A stretch of DNA of 25,000 bases from Chrysomallon squamiferum. Lineage: Eukaryota; Mollusca; Gastropoda; Neomphalida; Peltospiridae. Positions 18,315-25,000 of this stretch are shown here, one piece after another (the stretch's first letter is position 1; the number at the start of each line of letters is the position of its first letter). A model generated the notes under the pieces. It was not told the DNA's origin. It did no database searches and saw only the letters and a list, made by a program, of their open reading frames with translations. The stretch is from contig CM022672.1 in the NCBI GenBank assembly GCA_012295275.1, positions 14,497,995 through 14,522,994 of the forward strand, read 5' to 3'. Position numbers and translations under genes: made by a program.

Positions 18315-18975
18315 CTCAAAATATTACCGTGACTTGGAGTGGCTAGCTGTACTGAATAGATGTGTGAATGTTTTACGGATAACTCAGCGTATTCGTAAAT
18401 TTGATTTACATTCTTCATAATAATTATTTGGCATGACAAATTCACTGACAGAACAGTGTGGCCTATACTTGGCGATTAGCAAGCAAATTTATCTTTCACG
18501 TGTACTTTTTCCATAAACAGGAAAGCACATACCACAGCCTTCATTTATTCTTCTCTTCGTCTGCTTCTCCTTTTTCTTCCCGACAAGAACGCGTATGTAA
18601 TGATGTATGGTAATCATCATTGTGTTCTGTTCTGTGTTCTTCCCTTTCTTCTTTCTGTTCTACGTTTTCTGAACAAGCAGCTGTAAAAAGATGTCTAACA
18701 TGATCCACATCTTCTGCTTTGATATTAACATTTTAACTTTCCGCTCGTCTCTGTTTTTCGCTCGCTTTTGTGGTGTTTTTTTTTTTTTTTTTTTTTTGTT
18801 TTGTTGTGAAACAACGACGTAATAATTATGCGTTAACTTTTTAATTTATAATGTATTAATGACGTCATAGATGAATTATGTCATACTTTGATCCATTGTT
18901 TCAGCATTCGGAAACATTCGGAAAAGTTGCTCGGTGATAATTTTTTATATTATATAATGTGTTTATTGTGATTGT
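18315..18975. other. Unique downstream DNA, nothing recognised
   Basis: This is moderately AT-rich sequence with a TTC-rich patch (18545-18665) and a T run (about 18776-18797). CTAATTTAT- and TAATGACGTCATAG-type strings occur near 18850; the latter holds a CRE-like TGACGTCA at 18860-18867. No gene was recognised. Confidence 0.4.
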
Positions 18976-18977
18976 TA

Positions 18978-18984
18978 ATATTAA

Positions 18985-19053
<69 letters not shown>

Positions 19054-19058
19054 TATGT
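18978..19058. repeat. (ATT)n then (AT)n microsatellite
   Basis: An ATT run passes directly into an AT run. Confidence 0.96.
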
Positions 19059-19064
19059 ATTTAT

Positions 19065-19572
19065 ATAGCGTCCCCGCTCGACCTTAGAAATGCTGCGGAA
19101 CTCTAAATATATTTTACTTTTTTCTTCTTCTTCAAAAAAAACAACAAAAAAAAACTGTATATAAATTGTTAAACTCTCAAAACAACGATTTTCCCGCCTA
19201 TTGCAGTGATTGCGCAAACGCCAACTTCATCCTGACGTCAGTGCCTCTATCGGACAAAAGATGTAAAAACACTACATGCGCATTAACATCGACGCCATTT
19301 GTTTTCGGTTCGACCATTATCAGGCATTGTCAGATCATAGAATAGAAAGTTAAAAATAAGTTTTTGTTGCGTCTATAACTGCATGCAGTTGAGACTTCAT
19401 TTGAACTAAGATTTTATAGAATTTTAATCTTTTCTCGTGCAGTTTCTAACTGGGAATTGTTTGTGGTCTTCAGTACCTACCTATTATACCTTCTGACAAT
19501 GAATACCATGGTTACTGTTCTTCCTGCACAACGCCATTCTATATAAAAAATAAATTTGAAATTTGAAAAAAA
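19065..19572 (+). mobile_element. Possible retroposon fragment with an A-rich tail
   Basis: This unit-like, GC-balanced stretch ends in TATAAAAAATAAATTTGAAATTTGAAAAAAA (about 19540-19570, given here only as its pieces ATAAATTTG, AAATTTG and a final A run). Short TTTGA-type 3' repeats followed by A-rich tails are seen in some non-LTR retrotransposons and SINEs. I found no reverse transcriptase frame, no clear tRNA-like A/B boxes and no obvious target-site duplication. It may equally be ordinary unique DNA. Confidence 0.28.
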
Positions 19573-19636
19573 GCCTGCCTCCCTACCTGATAAATTGAAT
19601 TGGATGGACGCTAAATAAGTATACTTTTTAATGTGG

Positions 19637-19637
<1 letters not shown>

Positions 19638-19699
<62 letters not shown>

Positions 19700-19720
19700 T
19701 ATTATTATTTATATTATTTA

Positions 19721-19790
<70 letters not shown>
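19638..19790. repeat. Long (ATT)n microsatellite, about 150 bases
   Basis: ATT units run nearly uninterrupted, apart from a CTA interruption and TATTTATATTATTTATATT steps near 19695-19725. This is the longest triplet array in the window. Confidence 0.98.
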
Positions 19791-19791
<1 letters not shown>

Positions 19792-20640
19792 TACTTTTCA
19801 AAATATTCTCGGCATCTCTCACCTCGTTCGGGGTTATACGGTGTTTTGCGGTTAGAGATATAAATTGTATTTCAGCTATATAAAATTCTATTTTGCTGAT
19901 GTTTTGCTCTTCTCTTCACTTTTTAATTTAATTTTATTGTTGTTGGTTTATTTTGCAACATTTTGTAGAAGCAATTCTTAGGTTAAGCGCTGAATTAGTT
20001 GATTACTGAAAAAAAAAAGTATTTGTACTGTATAATTTGAAAGTTTTTAAATTAATACTTTTCATTAATAAAACTGAATATATATATATATATATATAAA
20101 AGTGACGGATTATATAAATAAAGTGCCCAGCTATATTTTCTGTTTGTTTCAAATTGGCCTCTGTTTAGTAAAACAGTGACATTTCCAGAATGTTTCACAA
20201 CTGGTAAACCTAACGAACGTAAACAGCTGTAAATTTAGTCTGTTAAAGTTATTTTAATAAGTAGTATTATTTATTTGTCAGTACCATCTATTTGTTGATG
20301 ATTATTATTACAGGAATCTGTGTATTGTTCGATTAATGTGTTGTTAATGATACTTTGCGTGGCATTCGATGCAACATTAAGTTGACGTGCGTAGCGAAAT
20401 GGACACAAAAAGCAAAAGAAAATAATATGGCGTATTATTATTATTATTATTGTAGAAGAAAACGAATTTCATTAGCGCATATTTTAGTGCACATACAGGG
20501 AATGCATCTTTGAAAAGTTTATTATTGTTTCTTTAAAGATATTTATTTTCTTTATTTTCTTTTGTTTTTTTTTATTTTCTTTTATTTTCGATTATTTATT
20601 TATTTATTAATTTAATTTAATTTTATTTTATTTCGTTTTA
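19791..20640. other. AT-rich downstream DNA, nothing recognised
   Basis: Unique AT-rich sequence includes a TA run (about 20078-20098), a short ATT run near 20433 and TTTTA/TTTC runs (20530-20640). No gene or strong motif cluster is visible. Confidence 0.4.
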
Positions 20641-20675
20641 TACTTCTGTTGAATATTCTGGTAAGGACTGTTACT

Positions 20676-20677
<2 letters not shown>

Positions 20678-20713
<36 letters not shown>

Positions 20714-20786
20714 TATATACATATATTTGTTTTTTTGTTTTGTTTTTTTTTTTTTTTGTTTTTTGTTGTTGTTTTTTTTTTTTTTA
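20678..20786. repeat. (TA)n followed by T-rich homopolymer tract
   Basis: A TA run (about 20679-20710) is followed by poly(T) with G interruptions to about 20785. Confidence 0.93.
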
Positions 20787-21240
20787 CAATCATTTTGGCC
20801 GGTTTGTTGCTTGAGAATTTATTTTGTATAATAATCCTAATTATGGCTATAACTGATAACGCAAAAAAATTATTTAGGGTATTATATATAAATATATATA
20901 TCCAAAGGCATTCAGTTTAAATATTTTAGATCCTTCTTACTGAAAATCTACTCGGTTGTTCTTAAAAAAACATATATTTTACATCACTTGAAACACGATT
21001 GTGGACGTCTATGTCTAGTGTTCATTAATGTTCATTCTACGACAATCAGCTATTACTGGCGTGTATATTATTGATCATTTACTTGCATTTGACAATAACT
21101 GTGCATGGTATTCCATTGTTACTGTGCTGTCGCCGTATTTATTGTTATCATGTGACTTGGGTTGTCAATAAAAAACGTCTTGTATTAGTTGTTATTTCTA
21201 TTCATTATTTATTTTATTTTATTTCATTTTATTTTCTGCA
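20787..21240 (+). other. Unique DNA ending in a well-placed poly(A) signal, possible distal 3' UTR
   Basis: About 350 bases of repeat-free sequence from 20810 lead to GTTGTCAATAAAAAACG with AATAAA at 21167-21172, then a GT/T-rich stretch (GTCTTGTATTAGTTGTTATTT). This resembles an mRNA 3' end. If it belongs to the NK7-like gene, the 3' UTR would be about 3.9 kb. It could also belong to nothing transcribed. Confidence 0.3.
21167..21172 (+). terminator. Candidate distal poly(A) signal AATAAA
   Basis: The hexamer is followed within 30 bases by a GT/T-rich downstream element, the usual arrangement at vertebrate and invertebrate cleavage sites. Confidence 0.35.
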
Positions 21241-21610
21241 GTAGTAATAGTTGAATACCGTATTAAAATACACATGTACACCCAGATACAAAGACCCTCA
21301 TATATGGCTATAAATAAATTAAGCAAACGCTTACATTTTATAATAATTATAATGATGTACACAGATACCTAATTAGTCATACAACCTTACCTACATACAT
21401 ACCTACCTAAATATATACAAGCATAACTCATACGTGCATACATGCATGTTTAGAAACATAAATGAGTACACATAATGAGCATTCTAACTGAAATCAATTA
21501 GCTATTCGTTCCATCAATGAAAACCAATATTTACAACCAAGTACAAGTCATTCAGTACACAAAACAAACAAAAAGGGTGTTTGATAGAAAGAAAGAAGAA
21601 CCTCCAGAAA
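21241..21610. other. Unique DNA with short TACA-type runs
   Basis: This segment contains CATACATACCTACC-type tetranucleotide scraps and AT-rich unique sequence. No gene was recognised. Confidence 0.4.
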
Positions 21611-21740
21611 TGGACAGATTATAGACAGAGAGACAGTTAGATAACGAGGTAGACAGACAGACAGGTAGTTAGATAGATAGACAGACAGATAGCTAAATAG
21701 ATAGACAGATAGATAAAGAAATAAAGTAAATAAATAAATA
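21611..21740. repeat. Degenerate GACA/GATA tetranucleotide array
   Basis: GACA, GATA and GTTA units are mixed over about 105 bases and end in AAAT units. Confidence 0.92.
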
Positions 21741-21867
21741 ATCATTTTCACAGAAACATCTATTTCATCCCATTCCAATTCAGTTTTTAATTTTTTTTTT
21801 TTTTTTTTTTTAGTAACACACAATAACAAAGAAAAAAAAAAGAAGACAAAACAACAACAACAACAAC

Positions 21868-22790
21868 AACGAACGATCGTCTTTAACACGAGCGAGAGCA
21901 ACAGAAGGAGACAAGAGAGAGACAGTTTAAAGATATGTACATTGGTTTTATGGAACGGTACGATCGCATTAACGCCGATGACCTGTTTGCCCTGCCAACG
22001 TGACACGATCGATGCGCAATTGTGTTCATTATTGTCAGCAGTTTATAGCGAGCTGCCGTCGCGATCGCCACCAATTCACCAAGAGAGAGAGAGAGAGAGA
22101 GAGAGAGTTGATCTGACCGCCGCGGACGGACACCCTAAATCGAAGCAGCCATCTTCTTATCAGGCAATCAGTGACTAAAGGATAACGACTTAATGAATCA
22201 GGTGAAATGACAATAAAAAGAGTTCACTGCGATTGGGGAAAAAAAAAAAAAAAAAATTCATCGATGATGATGACTCGGCTGGAGCACAATCGTTTAGCCG
22301 ACTGCGCCATACAGCCGCGCAATAAATGATTCTTTTGTAGAGCGGCGCGGTGTAATCCGTTCATTAAAAAAAGAGCCTTGCCGAGTTTTCCCGTCGCTAT
22401 TTCGGATGAACGCGCCATCGGAAACTCGCTCTCGATAGCTCAACGACTAATTGAGCGCTGATCGAGGAAATCCATTTGCTGGCGACTTTTTCGAAATTAC
22501 CGCTGCACGAAAGAAGCGTTCGTGTCTACGTAGTTTGACCCTAATGTCTTTTCAAGTGTAAAGTGGCAATTTTCTCCTTTTTATTGACACTATCATTCTT
22601 ATTGCATGACGAAACGATCACGGCAACAGACTCTCCTCGCCTCGAGTGTCAGCTCCCTGATTGCTATTTATTACTTTCTTCTGTTCGCTTTAATATTGCT
22701 CGCTTTACGAAGAGATAGACTGATTAGAAACACGACTTGTTGGTAATGATGAAAAATTCCGAGTAAAGATGCTTTAAGATGCTTAATGGC
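21868..22790. promoter_or_regulatory. Large candidate downstream enhancer block
   Basis: About 900 bases are GC-balanced and CpG-containing, interrupted only by a GA run (22082-22107) and an A run (about 22239-22256). It carries four CGATCG sites in 194 bases (21874, 21961, 22006, 22062). AT-core sites include CTTAATGAATCA near 22190, GACAATAAAAAG near 22208, GCGCAATAAATGATTC near 22316 and CGACTAATTGAGCGC near 22444. Frames on both strands are short and featureless. This is the strongest non-coding candidate for conservation in the window. Confidence 0.45.
22082..22107. repeat. (AG)n microsatellite inside the downstream block
   Basis: A pure AG run splits the otherwise unique block. Confidence 0.97.
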
Positions 22791-22799
22791 GGTTGTTTT

Positions 22800-23104
22800 A
22801 AGTGACGAAGTGGTGTCTTGAAACTCCAGTTGGCCTGTAATGATAAAATATTAACAATTAAAGCGACCAAACAGCACGGCAAATTAGTATTAAAGACCCT
22901 ATCTGCGTCACTCGCTATTTTCTCTTTCTTGATTTTTTTTTTTTTTTTTTTAATTTTTTATTTCTATCCCCTCTTTCTTGGTCTTTTTATATTCACTGAG
23001 GTGATTTGCATAGAAAGAAGGCTGAAAAGAAAGAACCATTTTGATGTGAAAAGGCTGTGAAGTATTAACAATTGAAACTCACTTTCTGTATGACTTGATG
23101 TAAT
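22800..23104. other. Unique DNA with a poly(T) tract, nothing recognised
   Basis: Sequence is unique apart from T runs at about 22937-22968. The 80-codon frame at 22818-23060 is not protein-like. Confidence 0.4.
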
Positions 23105-23395
23105 ATGATATATATGTATGAATGTATGTATGTATGTATGTGTGTGTATGTATGTGTGTGTATGTATGTATGTGTGTGTGTGTATGAATGTATGTATGTA
23201 TGTGTGTATGTGTGTATGTGTGTATGTATTTGTGTGTGTATGTGTGTATGTGTGTGTGTATGTATGTATTTATGTATGTATGTGTGTATGTATGAATGTA
23301 TGCATGTATGTATGTGTGTATGTATGTGTGTATGTATGAATGTATGAATGGATGAATGGATGGATGGATGGATGGATGGATGGATGGATGGATGT
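23105..23395. repeat. Long TATG/TGTG array followed by (TGGA)n
   Basis: TATG and TG units alternate from about 23112 to 23340 and change to GAATGGATGGATGG units (23341-23394). Two frames stay open right across because the TATG period avoids stops. Confidence 0.97.
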
Positions 23396-23524
23396 TATGA
23401 AATAATATGTATATTTGAGAATGTATTAATGTATGTATATAATATTATGTATGTATTTACCCAGATATTCATAACTGCATTTTTAGTCAATTCGTCCATA
23501 ACTATATTCATAAATAAACGCGCT

Positions 23525-23525
<1 letters not shown>

Positions 23526-23596
<71 letters not shown>
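23526..23596. repeat. (AC)n microsatellite, 71 bases
   Basis: The run is pure and uninterrupted. Confidence 0.98.
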
Positions 23597-23597
<1 letters not shown>

Positions 23598-24030
23598 CAA
23601 CATTTCCTCTAATTATTTTAACCAGGAACAAAAATGTCTCGGTTACTCATAGCTACCTCCTTATCATAAATACAAAATTAACAAAATTATTCAGAACAAA
23701 ATTTTTATGTTAAATAAAATGAACCAAATTAGCGTTAACTAACTGCGCGTTCCTAATCGCTCTCAGAAATCAGCAGAACTTTTCCCACTTACTCTTAACT
23801 GCATCCACCTAACCATAAATGAAAGTTAATAACAATTAATAAATGGTTTCCGTTTGCACGCTTATACAACGGCTATATATATATATATATATTTTTTTTA
23901 AATTATAAAAGAAAATTAATACGTATTCATGAACTAGCTAGCTGGCTGATGAAATAATGAAAAACACGGCGCTATTTGGAATTAATCGCAGACAGACAGC
24001 AAGGCAAGTATATATATATAAAATAAAATA
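23597..24030. other. Unique DNA with short TA and AAAT runs
   Basis: GCGTTAACTAACTGCGCG near 23731 and CTAGCTAGCTGGCTG near 23935 are the only eye-catching strings. A TA run lies at about 23875-23892. No gene was recognised. Confidence 0.4.
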
Positions 24031-24044
24031 AAATAAAATGAAAA

Positions 24045-24300
24045 ACAACATGGCTTCTACGTTATCAGAATATTGGCCAATTAAAGTTTTTATGACAAGG
24101 TTTCGAGACCGGCGTAAAGTCTAATGAGAAATTTAAGAAAGTTTTTGATTTCCAGGCAGAGTGAGATTTATCTGGCTGTCGACAGCCAAATGCGTAGACG
24201 CTTTGTGTCGTAAATATCGCTACGTGTCTTCTTTAAATCAGCGGAAACTCTCAGCGTTAATTGGCTTATGGATAGGTTTATTATGTTGTCGGATAAACTC
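24045..24300. promoter_or_regulatory. Candidate downstream enhancer with a 16-bp palindrome
   Basis: Repeat-free sequence here contains GGCCAATTAAAG near 24075, TCTAATGAG near 24119, GCGTTAATTGGC near 24253 and the perfect palindrome TGGCTGTCGACAGCCA at 24173-24188. TAATTA/TAATTG cores are homeodomain-type sites. No exon could be supported. Confidence 0.4.
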
Positions 24301-25000
24301 CTTAATAGAGTCTTTATTTTGATGTTTCCAATGGGTGACACAGATGTACGCGTTTCAAATGTTATAACAGTATATAATTTCCTGTCTTATCTTTATCGTC
24401 TTGCTTTGTATATGTATATATATCTTCGTGCTGGCTTTATCGTGGACAGTGGATGCTTAAATTATATTAATAATATGATATCCTTCTTTAGTTTTGTTTT
24501 ATGTGTCACTTCCAAAAAAAAAAAAAAAAAAGAAAAATAGAAAAAAATAAAAAAAAAGTATGAAAAAACAAAAACATACTCGTTAGTTTGTAAGGGAATA
24601 TACGAAATTGAAAAGAAAATTATTAAACACACAGAAACACACGGAAATACAATCACATTTATATAACATATGCAGTTGGATATTTTAGTAGCCCAAACTG
24701 AAAAGAAAGTGTAGAACATATATAATTAAAAGAGCAGATATTTTTATATTACGAAAAAAAAAAAAAAACATTTTATATAAAGAAAAGACATTAATGTTTA
24801 AGGCATTCTGATATCTTTAAAAATAGAAGGAAAAAAAAAAAAAAAAAGATGAAAGATAAACGATCAGTTTTATCAGTCAGAATAAAAGAAAGAGACTACA
24901 TCGATTCAAAAAAATCTTCTGTACATGTAGACATGCATGAAGTAATTTATAGTTTTACTCTCAGAACCGTTCTTACCGCCGTGTTACATGCATTAACAAT
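24301..25000. other. AT-rich downstream DNA, nothing recognised
   Basis: AT-rich sequence has A homopolymers near 24514-24531, 24754-24768 and 24831-24847. No gene, RNA or regulatory block was recognised up to the window edge. Confidence 0.4.

Noticed and set aside
21548-22006. 152-codon reverse-strand frame
   Set aside because: It spans GATA/GACA, poly(A)/poly(T) and ACA repeats. Its membrane-like character comes from poly-Leu and poly-Cys artefacts.
22224-22418. 64-codon reverse-strand frame in the downstream block
   Set aside because: It looks less repetitive than the others, but it has no homologous family I recognise and starts and ends in unique non-coding DNA. Short open frames are expected in GC-balanced sequence.
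23105-23395. CRISPR-like regularity of the TATG/TGGA array
   Set aside because: It has no repeat-spacer structure. It is a tetranucleotide microsatellite in a eukaryotic genome.
23105-23713. Met/Cys/Val-rich frames and a His/Thr-rich frame
   Set aside because: They are translations of TATG, TGGA and CA arrays.

Overview
The window is AT-rich, microsatellite-laden animal DNA carrying one recognisable protein-coding gene. The gene is a three-exon ANTP-class, NK-like homeobox gene on the + strand. Its homeodomain and the residues just after it best match the NK7 (Drosophila Nk7.1) family as I remember it; that family is generally regarded as lost from vertebrates. Together with very dense simple repeats, large introns and islands of GC-richer unique sequence, this suggests an invertebrate. 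A mollusc, perhaps a cephalopod, is my best guess, but that is inference.

Gene structure: coding exon 1 is 6726-7077, exon 2 is 10916-11124 and exon 3 is 16717-17238 (TGA at 17236-17238). The splice phases agree (phase 1 for intron 1, phase 0 for intron 2), giving a 360-residue protein. Residues 45-51 form an EH1-type Groucho-recruitment motif (FYIADIL). A basic patch (KRKR) at 126-129 precedes the homeodomain at 144-203. Intron 2 splits the homeodomain between its positions 44 and 45. A PCDLS sequence at 293-297 fits the CtBP-binding consensus PxDLS. The predicted product is a nuclear, DNA-binding repressor.

Layout: 1-5870 is upstream DNA of microsatellites alternating with unique islands (about 1190-1500, 3260-3545, 4310-4520). 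5870-6725 is the likely promoter and 5' leader. Intron 1 (3.8 kb) and intron 2 (5.6 kb) contain unique islands rich in homeodomain-type TAATT sites, set among triplet and tetranucleotide repeats. Intron 2 also holds a 40-bp minisatellite, a 36-bp perfect palindrome and, just upstream of exon 3, three degenerate sequences resembling the start of exon 3. 17239-25000 is 3' UTR and downstream DNA. It holds two candidate poly(A) signals, a possible retroposon tail, a strong GC-richer unique block (about 21870-22760) and a second block with a 16-bp perfect palindrome (24173-24188).

I found no second gene, tRNA, rRNA, CRISPR array, intact transposon or operon. The unique islands look like candidate enhancers, but their conservation could not be tested here.
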